A stretch of 22,716 nt of DNA from T3Sed10-241 sp036751905 (GCA_036751905.1 DAIOTP010000042.1:1-22716); one strand, 5' to 3'. Numbered from the stretch's first letter, positions 1-9,376 are shown. Program-made: numbers and translations. The notes: a model not told the origin generated them from the letters alone.

Positions 1-2
1 GC

Positions 3-3000
3 TATGCAGCTGCCCATGGCGAAGCAAGGCACTTGCTCACCCAGCAGGCAGGTATACAAATGCGTTTCACTGCACAAGGGGAAGATCAAGTAAGCCAACA
101 CGGGAACCTGAGTAACAATGTGTGGCGCTATGCCGGATTTGTCTGGGATGGACAAACTGAACCCACATATTGGCATCGAAGCAATGGCAACAACAATCCA
201 GAATTGACACAAAACAATGTGCTGTCTGGTCGCAATGCACAGGCTACCGGTACCGTGGTGCTTGGTCACATCCAAAATTCATTAAACGGAGGCTTTCTGG
301 CAGGCGATGATTTTCAAGGTGAACTGGCTGAGGTCATCGTTTTTGACGGAAAGGTAAACAGGGCCCAACTGCGCCTCATCAATACCTATTTTAGAAACAA
401 GTATGATGTGGGAGGCACAGGTTCATGGGATAAATTGCAGGCTCCGGCGGCCTACCGTAATGGCCTCATTGGCATAGGCCGCGACAATGGCTCCAACTCC
501 GAGCAGCGCCACTCGAGGGCCGATGGAATGGTGCTCAGGGCCAACCCAGGTGGCATACAAGGAAACCACAGCTACCTTTGCGCTGCGCACAACGGAGGCC
601 TCAATACGGTGGTGCAAACCAACTTGCCCGATGGGGTAGAGGCACGCTGGTCACGTGATTGGTTTGTGCGCAAAAGCGACCTTGGCAATGGCAGTGACAT
701 ACAGCTTGCCTTCGACTTTGAGAAAGGTATCGGTGGTGAATTCCCATCAAATCCAGATAATTATGTTCTCCTTTACAGGTCGGGACCTATGGGCAACTAC
801 AGCATACGTGAGGTGAATGAGGTGTATGTACAAGACCGTGAAGTGGTGTTCAGACTTTCAGGGGCACAGGTAGCTGGCAATGGATATTATACTTTGGCCT
901 CTGCAAATGTGGCTCTGAGTTCGCTCACTGGTGAGCAGGTGCGCACGTGGTATGCTTATCAAACCGGACTGTGGAACAACCCCACCACCTGGACTTTGGA
1001 CGGGAGTGCTGCACCGGCATATGTGAATCCCGGACAAGACTTGCCAAGCCAAGGAGACGCAGTGGTAATTCGTCCGGGACGAACTGTCATTGTTGATGTG
1101 AACAATCTTAATCACAGCTCCCTACAGCTGGGTGGTACCATTGACTTTGCCTCCACCCAAGGGCATACTTTCAGCACCATTGCAGGCAATGGCCTCATAC
1201 GCTGTGCAGGAGCTTCCGGAGTTGGCAATTTTCCGGCAGGGAATACCGCTGCCTTCGCCCATCCCAATACCGGTGGTCGGGTTGAATTTTACGGCAGTGG
1301 CTTCACACAGAATAATCCGCTGGATTTGAACCGGTTGAAGCTGAACTTAAACCATGCAAACCAATCTTTGGTGCTCGGTGCAAATTTAACCCATCATGGA
1401 CTGCTGGAAATAAGTAAAGGCACCTTTCAGGTGCACGATGGGGCGGGGGTTTCCCGAAATATTGAAAGCTTTGGTGACGTACTTGTAGAAGCAGAGGGCA
1501 AGATCCGAGTGCATCCCCTGAATCGGAGCCATACTTGGACTTTCCACCTTAACCTCATGAACGAGGGGGGCGAAGTGCGCTTCAGCAACCGCACCGTGCC
1601 CAATTACACCACCGCCGAAAATCAGGGCCATGTGTTCGCCAGATTCGTGAATCCCACTGCCCATCAGCGTGTGATGGCCAATGGGCTCACCTACTTTTCA
1701 CGCATTGTGATGAACAAAGGCAGCGATGATACCTACACGCTCAGCCTTAGCGCTGATGAACCCGATATGTTCAGGCTTCTCGGCAATTGCAACAGCTCCA
1801 TGGGTGAATCCCCTTTTCATGCTGAAGGTTCCGGGGCGCAGAATACTTCTATGGCGCTCATCAATGGCACGCTTGAAGTGAGGGAAAACATCTTTATTCC
1901 CTTGCAAACCGGAGCCAATAATTTCAACATCAACGAAACTGTAACCCTTTGGATCAATGGAGGTTTTGCCGCAAAGGGAGCCCCCGATGTGGGCACAGGA
2001 AACAATATAGCCATTGTGCCTTACGGCAAAATCCGAATTTCGGCCGGCAGGCTCAATGCCAATTGCAACAGCGGCATCACCACACGCGGCAATGGTGTGC
2101 TGCACGTTGAAGGTGGTGAGCTGAATACCAATCAAATTCGCACCTCTGTATTTGGGCCAAGCAATGTAGGGGGAATCATTATCAATGGAGGTGTGGTAAA
2201 CGTGAACGGCACCCGCCCGGGAGGAGTAAATGGAAGTTACTACACGTTCAGCCTCACCTATCCTGGCAATTTGTTTAGGATGACAGGTGGCGAGCTTCGC
2301 GTAACGGGTCCCAGTAGTCGGGGCTTGATATTCATCAATTCCAACCCTGAACAAACCAGTGTATCGGGTGGTACAGTAGTGGCCGAAGTATCGAATACGG
2401 GCAATACCCACCGCATTACCAGCAGGGCCGCTTTTTGGAACTTGCAGATAGAGCGCAGCAATACCTCCAACACCAACCGGGCTGTACTCATCACCGGCGG
2501 CGACTCATTTGGTGAAATTATTGAAGATTCTCCCCTCTATGTACGCAACAATCTTACCATTAACGGCAGCAACACGCCCACCCTCAGCATGCGCTCCACA
2601 AGCAACAGGGTGCTCGACGCCCATATTCAGGGCAACCTTATCATTGAATATGGTGGCGTATATCAACACTTTGACAATACCACATGGTTCGATGGCAACG
2701 TGAGTAGCCTGCTTTATTTGCCGCAAGGCAGCACCCAAACCTTCCATCACGTGGTGGTGCAAAAAAATGGCGACAACCGCTTTGCTGAAATACAGCGGGG
2801 CAATGGAACGGAGGCCATGAATGTGCTCGGTGATTTTAAGCTTGAGCGGGGTTTTTTCAACAATGCTGCATTTCATGTCAGCATTAAGGGTCATGTGCTG
2901 AACAGATCGGTGTGTGGTGCTGAAGAGGCTTCAGGATGGGTACGGCTCAATGGCACCCAACGGCAAGAATTGCAGTCGGGCAATGGTGTATTTCATCACC

Positions 3001-6000
3001 TTGCCATCAACAATACTTCGGGGATATCACTTTCAGGTACCGATCTCACGGTGAAGCGCAACTTGCTGTTAGAAAACGGACAGTTTATCATCAACCGGCA
3101 TAAGCTGCGGGTGATGGGTGAGCTGCAGGCTGCCAATCCCGGTAATAACAGATGCATTGTAACCAATGGAGTGGTTTCGGCAGGTGGTCTTGAAGTGTAT
3201 TTTAAGCATGCGGGCCAAACAGTGTACTTCCCCTTGGCGGTAATGTCCAATGGCGTAATTAAATATGTGCCCGCTGAAACTGCGATAAATGGCGGGCTTG
3301 ATGGTGCTGGTTTTATACGCATAGTCCCGGTAGAAGGAGCCTTACCTACGGCCCACATGCCGCATGCCACCAATTATCTGAACTTCTACTGGAAAGTTGC
3401 AATTAGCGATTTCGGCCATGCACCTAAGGTAAGCCATCGCTTTCAATATAACAATGCTGATGTGGTGGGCAATGCCAGTCAACTCAGTGCAGGCAGGGTG
3501 CTGCACGATGCCCCCTTTGAGCGCCAGCTTGATACCCTCAACAGTGCCAATGACCACGTGAACAGCTCCACGCGTTATATTTATTTCAATGGTCCTGATG
3601 TAGCTCAAAGCTTAAACGGTCATGGAAATGAGTTGCTTAGCGCTTCCTACACCGCTGGCAACAAGGAAATATTTGCCGGAAGGCCACGCATCTTCTTTTC
3701 TCGCAACAACCTGCCCAATGCCGTATTCAATGCAGCAGCCAATTGGAATGAGCTGAGCCAATTTGGCCCCAATGCCGGCGTGTTTGATTACCACAGCGAC
3801 GCCGTGTCCGGAAATACGCAGATGCCTGGTGTAGGAGACATTGTGTACATTGGGTTCAATCCCACCAACGGTCGCCCCCATTCTTACCAGGTTACCATAG
3901 GAAGTGCGCAAGTGAGTGAAGTGCGCTTCACGCCTTTGCAAGATCTAGCGGGCAACAGGCAGCCGAGGTATCGGGGAAGCAATTCATCCGAACTTACGAT
4001 AATGAGGCCTACCTTGAGCTTTACTTCCAATGCTGCTATTCAAGACATTTATGCTATCAGTGGAGAAGGCGCGCTGCTCATGCGCAGTGATCTCAACCTT
4101 AGTACGGTCGATATTGGAGACTTTTTGCGGGAGGATTCAAGCATTTTCATCGTTCAGGCTCCTTCTTCCTTAACGCTGAATTTTCTTCCACCAGGCTTGC
4201 CAAATCTTTTTGTCACCACTTCGATAAACGGTCAGAGTTCCTTTGGCATTAACCTGTCCGGAAATACCGAAGTGAGAGGTGATCTCGAGATTGTGGGCAA
4301 TGCGCGGCTGCTGCTCAGCAATGAGGATGCTGGCAACGTGACTGTAGGCCGTCATCTGCGCCTTGAGCGCTATCAATCAACTGGCGCTGCTCCTGAGCTT
4401 TGTTTTCCCAATTCGGGCGCTCCCCGCAACGTAACCGTGAACGGCGACTTGCGCCTAAATGCAGCTGCGGCCAGGATATACGTTCTCAATGCCGATGATA
4501 CAGAGCCCCCTTTGGCGCATAGCATCACAGCACGGGGCAATATCCATCAAAAAGTGGGCAATACCACTGGCTTCCATTGGTTCACCTCAGCTGCTCATGA
4601 CCGCATCGACCTGTCACTTGCAGGGCAGGGTGAGCACAGCTTTATCAGCTCTTCCGGGTTAGCACCCCAATGGGGATACATCCGCATGGACAAAGGCAGC
4701 AACTTGCAAAGCAGTTTCAGCTTCAACGCACAATTGAATGCCAAAGCTCCAGCCGATGGTGAACTGAAGCCCATTGATTTGCGCAATGGGCTGTTCATTG
4801 TGAACCACGCAGCCAGCGATGTAGTGCTCAGCAGCGGAGGCAACAATTTTACCGTTCCTTCCAGTGCGGGTTTGCAACTCAAAGCGGGCACCTTGCGCAT
4901 CAGCGGCAACAACATCGGGATCAATCTGAGCGGACGCCTTCACATTGATGGGGGTTATTTTAAGATGGGTGACCATGAAGGCGACAACAATTATATCGAG
5001 TATTCGTCGGGGGGCACAGCAAGTCTTATAGTAACTGGTGGCCAGCTTGATGTGGCATCGCAAGTGCGTCGTGGGCTCACCAATACCCAGGGCGTCCTCG
5101 ACTACAGGCAAAGTGGTGGGCTGGCCCGTTTTGGGGTGCATGCAGCACCCTCAACCACCCGTGCTGTATTTGAAGTGCTCAACAGTGGCAGCCGCTTCGA
5201 TCTTACAGGGGGTGCCTTCGTGCTCGTGCGCGGCATCAACAGCGCCAATGCACCAAGCCTTCTGCTTCAACCTACCGAAAGCAGTATTCACTCCAGTGCC
5301 AGTCTCGCAGTGGGTCATGAGGCATCGCCCACCGGAGCAATGGTCAAAAATATCGGAATACAATCAGCTGTGGCTTTACCCACGTTGCATATTGACAACA
5401 GTGCGGGCGTAGATCCTGTTGTAAAACTCCATTCACAAGCACTTACCATTGAGGATATGCTCGAGGTGGATGAAGGTGCCACCTTCGATACACAGTTATT
5501 TGACCTCCATGTGATGGGCGACATTCACAACAATGGCCTGCTGCGATCCGAGCGCGGCACACTGATCCTTGAGCATATGGCGCTCCATACGGTGAGTGGT
5601 TCGGGTCAGTTTGAGCTCAACCACTTAAGGCGTATAGGCGGAGGTGTCACTTTGTGTCAAACTCCTCTGTTGGTAAAAGGTGACCTCAAGATGGATGATG
5701 GGGTACTGAATTTAGGTGCTTTTGCCCTTACGGCAAAAGGAGAGGTGCGCCTGGACGGATCCATTGAAAGTTCCGGTGGCCAGGGCCTTGTAATGTCCGG
5801 AGACAGAGCGCAAACTATAAGGCGTTCAGGGCCAGGCTGGACAGCTATCGACATCCTCACCACCGACAATCCTGCCGGTATCAATCAACTCGCTGGTCAG
5901 GGGCAGTTCTTCCGCATCGACAAAGAGTTGCGTATGCGACGTGGGGTGCTCAACCTCAATGGCAATCTTTTGGAGCTGGGTGCAAATGCACAAATTGTAC

Positions 6001-8567
6001 AAGTGAATGCCTTTGGGCAAAACAACATGATCAATACCGGCGGCTCCTTTACCAACTTCGGGGTGCGTAAGCGGGTGCCTGCCAACAGTACGGAAGATGT
6101 GTTTATGCCTTTGGGCCTCGAAAAGTACATGCCCATCCGGCTCATTTTTAGCGAAAGCGGTTACCGCAGTGGTGCCACCCCGAGCAGCTACCTCTTCAAG
6201 CTCAACCAGCCTGCCCACCCTGTGGTACTCGATCCGGGCAATGTGCTTCAAATGTACTATTCCATTGAGGCTTCCACTGTGGGGGCCAACTTGCGGATGG
6301 ATATGGAACTCAGTATCGACCCGGAATATTATGCAAGCTCAGGAGGCAATCAAGTGGCCGATTATATCGGAGCCCGCGTGGTCGATAGCAATCCGACACC
6401 CTCGGTATTGAAATTTTTTGACGCACTCAATGCAGACAACAATCTATTGGTGTTCCGCTACAATGGTGTAACAGCCGATGGAATCACAGGCGATTACTTC
6501 GCCGGTATCGAACAAGCCATACCCAACAATGTACCGGTATATACCACCACACGAAATGGCAACGTGACTGAAGGCAGCCCCAACTCCGGAACCTATGACA
6601 ATGCGGTGCCTGGCGGAGGAGCTCCCAATGGTGCCGTAGTGCGCATCGTTGACAACCACAAGCTCACCCTCAACACCAATGGCGTGACCCTCTACAAAAC
6701 CATTATCGAGGAGGGTGCCACCCTCGAAGTAAGCGGTACCACCTTTCATCGGCTGGGAATTGTGGAAGGTGCTGGCACAATCAGGCTGTTGAATACAGGC
6801 TTGCTTCCCGCAGGGATCTACAACGAATTTTTCACCTGCGCAGGGGGGCGTCTTCAATATGCAGGCAATGCTTCCTATGAAGTGCTTGCGGGCATTCCGG
6901 TGGTGCGCACCCTCAACATTACTGGCAGCGGTAACCGAACCATCGCCAACAATGATGTACTCATCTGTAATGATTTTGTCATGGAAGGTTCCAATTTAAC
7001 CAACAACAATTTGGTGAATGTAGAAGTTGGGGGTGACATGAAGCTGAGCGCGGGCACCTACAACAGCAGTCAGGGCAACCTGAAGGTGGGAGGCAATTTT
7101 GAGCTTAGTGGCACAGGCATATTCACGGGTGGCAATGCGGGGCAGCGCCTTTTTGAGGGTGATATCATCCAGCACGGTGGCACCTTCAATGTCGGAACAG
7201 GTGGAAGTAATATTTTGAAAGGCAATTGGCTGCGCACAGCCGGCGCACTCAACTCACCTGTAGGCTCCGCCAAAGTTGTATTTGGCGGAAGCACCGAGCA
7301 ATTCATCAAAGGCAATTTTAGCGGAAGCAATGCACTCCGCATCGTCGAAATGGACAATGAGGCGGGGCTGCGCCTCCACAATGATGCGGAAATAAGCCTC
7401 CGCTTGGAACTTACAAAAGGATTGATTTACACTGGGCAAGATAGCCTGATTCGCTTCAATGGGCCTGGAGTTACCACCTTGCCCATCGCCGGTTCCAGGC
7501 ACTCCTACATTGCAGGGCCTATGCAGTGGGCCAACCTCAATACGAGCAATAACCGCACTTTTCCTGTGGGCAAAGGCCGTCACCACAGGCCACTCACCTT
7601 GAGCTTACGCAATGCCACGCGTACCTGGACCGTGGAGTACTACGACACAGTGGCCACAGTGCAGCCGAATATACCCCACCTGAACCCTTCTGATCCCTTT
7701 ATTATCAAAACGGTAAGCAAGCAAGAGCATTGGCGCATCAACAGCAATACCCCCGAATCCACGCAAGCGCGCGTGGGCCTTTCATGGGGCGATAATTCCG
7801 TGGTGGCAGTTGACCCTGGCGATTATGACAAGCTCGCTGTATTGCATTGGGTTGAAGATGACGGGGTATGGCACAGCGCGGGAGCCAACAGCACCACCTT
7901 CCAATTCGACGCCATCAATGAAACGGGAAGCTTCATCAGCCAAAGCCCCATACAGTTTTCCGAAAGGTGGATTACCCTGGGCTCTACCGATGCCATCAAC
8001 CCCCTGCCGGTCACCTGGCTTTCCTTTACGGGAAAAACAGATGGTGTATACCACAACCTGAATTGGTCTACAGCAAGTGAAATAAACAATGATTACTTCG
8101 AATTGGAGCGGTCAGTGGATGGACGCTCTTTTACTCCCATCGCCCGGATTGATGGCAGCGGCAACAGCAACACCACCCTGCATTATGAATACGTGGATCG
8201 ATTGGCCCCTGCTGGGCGGGTGTACTATCGGGTGCGGCAAGTGGATTACAACGGAGAATACGAATACGCGGATGAGGTGGTCACTTTGGTAAAAAATGAG
8301 GTTTATTCAGATCGATTTGACCTGATGGTGTATCCCAATCCAACTTCACTGGGGTATACCCGCCTTATGCTGTCGGGCTTTGAAGGCCAAATGGCATTGG
8401 TGCACATATCCGACCTAAATGGCCGCCTCATTGCGCAGCGCACGGTGTGGATTGACGACCAAGGTATTTCTCAAGCCATCCCTTGTGATTATACCGCCGG
8501 TGTGTATATTGTAAGCGTGATTCATGAGGGCTTGATGAAGTCTAAGCCCTTGATTATCAAAAAGTGA
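3..8567 (+). CDS. Giant T9SS-secreted multi-module surface protein (5' partial)
   Basis: The frame is open to the left edge with no stop, so the start codon and signal peptide lie outside; the first internal start-like codon (TTG at 33) is not the real start. Residue number is roughly nt/3. The N-terminal part looks like the end of a LamG/concanavalin-like domain (GDDFQGELAEVIVFDGK, to about residue 125), then a region of about 180 residues like the unknown domain often following LamG in Bacteroidota surface proteins (possibly DUF8202). Three large Gly/Asn/Thr-rich beta-helix modules follow (about nt 950-3660, 3690-6530, 6530-7990). Next come an FN3-like domain (about 2666-2763; LPVTWLSFTGK, YYRVRQVDYNGEYEY) and a type A sorting domain (about 2774-2854; YPNPTS, DLNGRLI, GVYIVSV). 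Known of the family: such proteins cross the outer membrane by T9SS and are attached to or released from the cell surface. An adhesin or matrix role is inference; no catalytic motif was seen. Confidence 0.93.
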   Translation, partial: YAAAHGEARHLLTQQAGIQMRFTAQGEDQVSQHGNLSNNVWRYAGFVWDGQTEPTYWHRSNGNNNPELTQNNVLSGRNAQATGTVVLGHIQNSLNGGFLAGDDFQGELAEVIVFDGKVNRAQLRLINTYFRNKYDVGGTGSWDKLQAPAAYRNGLIGIGRDNGSNSEQRHSRADGMVLRANPGGIQGNHSYLCAAHNGGLNTVVQTNLPDGVEARWSRDWFVRKSDLGNGSDIQLAFDFEKGIGGEFPSNPDNYVLLYRSGPMGNYSIREVNEVYVQDREVVFRLSGAQVAGNGYYTLASANVALSSLTGEQVRTWYAYQTGLWNNPTTWTLDGSAAPAYVNPGQDLPSQGDAVVIRPGRTVIVDVNNLNHSSLQLGGTIDFASTQGHTFSTIAGNGLIRCAGASGVGNFPAGNTAAFAHPNTGGRVEFYGSGFTQNNPLDLNRLKLNLNHANQSLVLGANLTHHGLLEISKGTFQVHDGAGVSRNIESFGDVLVEAEGKIRVHPLNRSHTWTFHLNLMNEGGEVRFSNRTVPNYTTAENQGHVFARFVNPTAHQRVMANGLTYFSRIVMNKGSDDTYTLSLSADEPDMFRLLGNCNSSMGESPFHAEGSGAQNTSMALINGTLEVRENIFIPLQTGANNFNINETVTLWINGGFAAKGAPDVGTGNNIAIVPYGKIRISAGRLNANCNSGITTRGNGVLHVEGGELNTNQIRTSVFGPSNVGGIIINGGVVNVNGTRPGGVNGSYYTFSLTYPGNLFRMTGGELRVTGPSSRGLIFINSNPEQTSVSGGTVVAEVSNTGNTHRITSRAAFWNLQIERSNTSNTNRAVLITGGDSFGEIIEDSPLYVRNNLTINGSNTPTLSMRSTSNRVLDAHIQGNLIIEYGGVYQHFDNTTWFDGNVSSLLYLPQGSTQTFHHVVVQKNGDNRFAEIQRGNGTEAMNVLGDFKLERGFFNNAAFHVSIKGHVLNRSVCGAEEASGWVRLNGTQRQELQSGNGVFHHLAINNTSGISLSGTDLTVKRNLLLENGQFIINRHKLRVMGELQAANPGNNRCIVTNGVVSAGGLEVYFKHAGQTVYFPLAVMSNGVIKYVPAETAINGGLDGAGFIRIVPVEGALPTAHMPHATNYLNFYWKVAISDFGHAPKVSHRFQYNNADVVGNASQLSAGRVLHDAPFERQLDTLNSANDHVNSSTRYIYFNGPDVAQSLNGHGNELLSASYTAGNKEIFAGRPRIFFSRNNLPNAVFNAAANWNELSQFGPNAGVFDYHSDAVSGNTQMPGVGDIVYIGFNPTNGRPHSYQVTIGSAQVSEVRFTPLQDLAGNRQPRYRGSNSSELTIMRPTLSFTSNAAIQDIYAISGEGALLMRSDLNLSTVDIGDFLREDSSIFIVQAPSSLTLNFLPPGLPNLFVTTSINGQSSFGINLSGNTEVRGDLEIVGNARLLLSNEDAGNVTVGRHLRLERYQSTGAAPELCFPNSGAPRNVTVNGDLRLNAAAARIYVLNADDTEPPLAHSITARGNIHQKVGNTTGFHWFTSAAHDRIDLSLAGQGEHSFISSSGLAPQWGYIRMDKGSNLQSSFSFNAQLNAKAPADGELKPIDLRNGLFIVNHAASDVVLSSGGNNFTVPSSAGLQLKAGTLRISGNNIGINLSGRLHIDGGYFKMGDHEGDNNYIEYSSGGTASLIVTGGQLDVASQVRRGLTNTQGVLDYRQSGGLARFGVHAAPSTTRAVFEVLNSGSRFDLTGGAFVLVRGINSANAPSLLLQPTESSIHSSASLAVGHEASPTGAMVKNIGIQSAVALPTLHIDNSAGVDPVVKLHSQALTIEDMLEVDEGATFDTQLFDLHVMGDIHNNGLLRSERGTLILEHMALHTVSGSGQFELNHLRRIGGGVTLCQTPLLVKGDLKMDDGVLNLGAFALTAKGEVRLDGSIESSGGQGLVMSGDRAQTIRRSGPGWTAIDILTTDNPAGINQLAGQGQFFRIDKELRMRRGVLNLNGNLLELGANAQIVQVNAFGQNNMINTGGSFTNFGVRKRVPANSTEDVFMPLGLEKYMPIRLIFSESGYRSGATPSSYLFKLNQPAHPVVLDPGNVLQMYYSIEASTVGANLRMDMELSIDPEYYASSGGNQVADYIGARVVDSNPTPSVLKFFDALNADNNLLVFRYNGVTADGITGDYFAGIEQAIPNNVPVYTTTRNGNVTEGSPNSGTYDNAVPGGGAPNGAVVRIVDNHKLTLNTNGVTLYKTIIEEGATLEVSGTTFHRLGIVEGAGTIRLLNTGLLPAGIYNEFFTCAGGRLQYAGNASYEVLAGIPVVRTLNITGSGNRTIANNDVLICNDFVMEGSNLTNNNLVNVEVGGDMKLSAGTYNSSQGNLKVGGNFELSGTGIFTGGNAGQRLFEGDIIQHGGTFNVGTGGSNILKGNWLRTAGALNSPVGSAKVVFGGSTEQFIKGNFSGSNALRIVEMDNEAGLRLHNDAEISLRLELTKGLIYTGQDSLIRFNGPGVTTLPIAGSRHSYIAGPMQWANLNTSNNRTFPVGKGRHHRPLTLSLRNATRTWTVEYYDTVATVQPNIPHLNPSDPFIIKTVSKQEHWRINSNTPESTQARVGLSWGDNSVVAVDPGDYDKLAVLHWVEDDGVWHSAGANSTTFQFDAINETGSFISQSPIQFSERWITLGSTDAINPLPVTWLSFTGKTDGVYHNLNWSTASEINNDYFELERSVDGRSFTPIARIDGSGNSNTTLHYEYVDRLAPAGRVYYRVRQVDYNGEYEYADEVVTLVKNEVYSDRFDLMVYPNPTSLGYTRLMLSGFEGQMALVHISDLNGRLIAQRTVWIDDQGISQAIPCDYTAGVYIVSVIHEGLMKSKPLIIKK
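948..3660 (+). repeat. Beta-helix module A of the giant protein
   Basis: First of three module-scale internal repeats, recognised by shared protein signposts rather than DNA identity. It opens with a Trp/Asn segment (LWNNPTTWTLDG) and a GDAVVIRPGRTVIVD edge strand. It continues as many short strands built on NGG, GNL and VxGxL turns, and closes with a YFPLAVMSNGVIKYVP segment. Boundaries are approximate. Confidence 0.6.
3690..6530 (+). repeat. Beta-helix module B of the giant protein
   Basis: Second module. The opening has ANWNELSQFG and then PGVGDIVYIGF. The closing segment is VFMPLGLEKYMPIRLIF, matching the FPLG-x-Y-P pattern that ends module A. The spacing is similar to module A, about 2.7-2.8 kb. 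Boundaries are approximate. Confidence 0.6.
6530..7990 (+). repeat. Beta-helix module C of the giant protein (shorter)
   Basis: Third module, about half the length of A and B. It opens with AVPGGGAPNGAVVRIVDNHKL and closes with RTFPVGKGRHHRPLTLSL, the same closing pattern as A and B. It leads directly into the FN3-like and sorting domains. Confidence 0.55.
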
Positions 8568-8570
8568 TTT

Positions 8571-9104
8571 ATGGAATTGAATACCCCGCAATTGGGCATT
8601 GGCGCCCGCATCAAGCATCCCACCTTTGGTGAAGGCATTGTAATCGACCTCGACATGAGCACCCTCACGGTGTTCTTTAAGGGCCAAGGCGATAAGCAAA
8701 TTTCACGCACCTTCACAGGAATCGAAATCGTGGAAGGGGCCCGAATACCCGACACCTCGCTCGATATGCCCACTGTGGAAAAAGCCCTCAAACGCGTGCT
8801 CAAGGAAATGTCGGACATCTCGCAACCGGTTGATTTTGCAGCCAAGTGGAAGGGGGGTAGCATTGAGTTGAAGCCGGGCAACAGAGAGCTTCAGTCGAAA
8901 GAGGTGCCCATCGATATATTTTGGCACAAAATTGTAATGGTGCGCGACCGGCTCCGTGTGCTCGAGCAAAACATCAACAGCCATGAAAAGCTCGATGACC
9001 AGGATAAAGTACACTTGCAACAGTACATTAGCAGGGTGTATGGTTCACTCACTACATTCAATGTGCTTTTCGCAGACAAAGAGGATTATTTCAGCAGCAA
9101 ATAA
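8571..9104 (+). CDS. Conserved hypothetical protein with N-terminal SH3/Tudor-like domain
   Basis: 177 aa, starting 3 nt after the stop of the giant protein gene, so probably co-transcribed with it. No signal peptide or membrane segment is visible, so it is likely cytoplasmic. The N-terminus (GIGARIKHPTFGEGIVID, residues 9-26) matches the general G-x-x-V-x-H-P-x-F-G-x-G-x-V pattern of small SH3/Tudor-like barrels such as the C-terminal domain of UvrD/PcrA helicases. Residues about 65-177 look mainly helical and charged (KALKRVLKEM, MVRDRLRVLEQNIN). No catalytic motif is recognised. The fold assignment is by pattern only. An RNA polymerase or nucleic-acid contact role would be inference from the UvrD/CarD analogy. 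Function unknown. Confidence 0.85.
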   Translation: MELNTPQLGIGARIKHPTFGEGIVIDLDMSTLTVFFKGQGDKQISRTFTGIEIVEGARIPDTSLDMPTVEKALKRVLKEMSDISQPVDFAAKWKGGSIELKPGNRELQSKEVPIDIFWHKIVMVRDRLRVLEQNINSHEKLDDQDKVHLQQYISRVYGSLTTFNVLFADKEDYFSSK

Positions 9105-9142
9105 GCAAGTGCGACTGGCTGTGCATTTCTCTGTTTTATCCC

Positions 9143-9150
9143 TATCTTTG
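9143..9150 (+). promoter_or_regulatory. Bacteroidota-type -7 box for the structured RNA
   Basis: TATCTTTG is a perfect match to TAnnTTTG. A weaker -33 candidate, TGTG at 9120-9123 (one mismatch to TTTG), lies 19 nt upstream. Transcription would start about 4-8 nt after the box, next to the 5' strand of the RNA closing stem, which supports the box being real. Confidence 0.6.
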
Positions 9151-9376
9151 CAGCGTAGGGAAGTAAAAGAACTCCCGTGCGAGAGCAAACCGTTTGAAAA
9201 ACTAACAAGATTAAAATTGGAGCTCAAGCTCGCATTGGTGAGGGCGGGCCTCGACCCAACTCCGTTGGGTTCCCCATTACGGGGCGAGAGGATTACCGAG
9301 CCAAGGTGGCATTTCCAACCATGACGTTTAGAGTTTTTCTAAACACAAATTTCTCGCACGGGCTTCCTTCTTTATC
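9151..9376 (+). ncRNA. Candidate structured RNA, 6S-like rod or queE leader
   Basis: This stretch carries no credible gene but folds end to end. The closing helix pairs 9157-9163 with 9363-9369 and 9174-9184 with 9352-9362; the latter is 11 perfect pairs (CCCGTGCGAGA with TCTCGCACGGG). After a 6x6 internal loop, 9192-9203 pairs with 9332-9344 (12 pairs, one bulged T). Then 9217-9222 pairs with 9313-9318, 9228-9232 with 9297-9301, and 9249-9253 with 9285-9290. The tip carries two hairpins, 9254-9260/9264-9270 and 9272-9275/9281-9284. A local hairpin at 9326-9344 competes with the second long helix. A consensus -7 box ends just before the 5' strand. Size (about 215 nt), long closing stem, A-rich 5' strand and a competing 3'-strand hairpin recall 6S RNA (perhaps the 6S-Flavo class), but the branched tip does not. 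I see no RNase P, tmRNA, SRP or cobalamin signature. The last 7-34 nt before queE leave a cis-acting leader possible. Confidence 0.6.

Noticed and set aside
1698..2411. 237-aa antisense open frame within the giant protein gene
   Set aside because: The repetitive, GC-balanced beta-helix gene leaves few stops on the opposite strand. The translation shows no domain, signal or start context, and the plus-strand frame is clearly coding.
8956..9324. 122-aa plus-strand frame running from the hypothetical gene into the RNA region
   Set aside because: It overlaps the 177-aa gene out of frame, reads through the promoter and RNA helices, and has no protein-like pattern; the paired structure explains the stretch better.
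9151..9376. RNase P RNA, tmRNA, SRP RNA, cobalamin or TPP riboswitch
   Set aside because: Looked for conserved core strings (the RNase P ACAGAA region, tmRNA ends, SRP GGAAG-CAGC loop, B12 box, TPP CUGAGA); none fits in the right order or structure.
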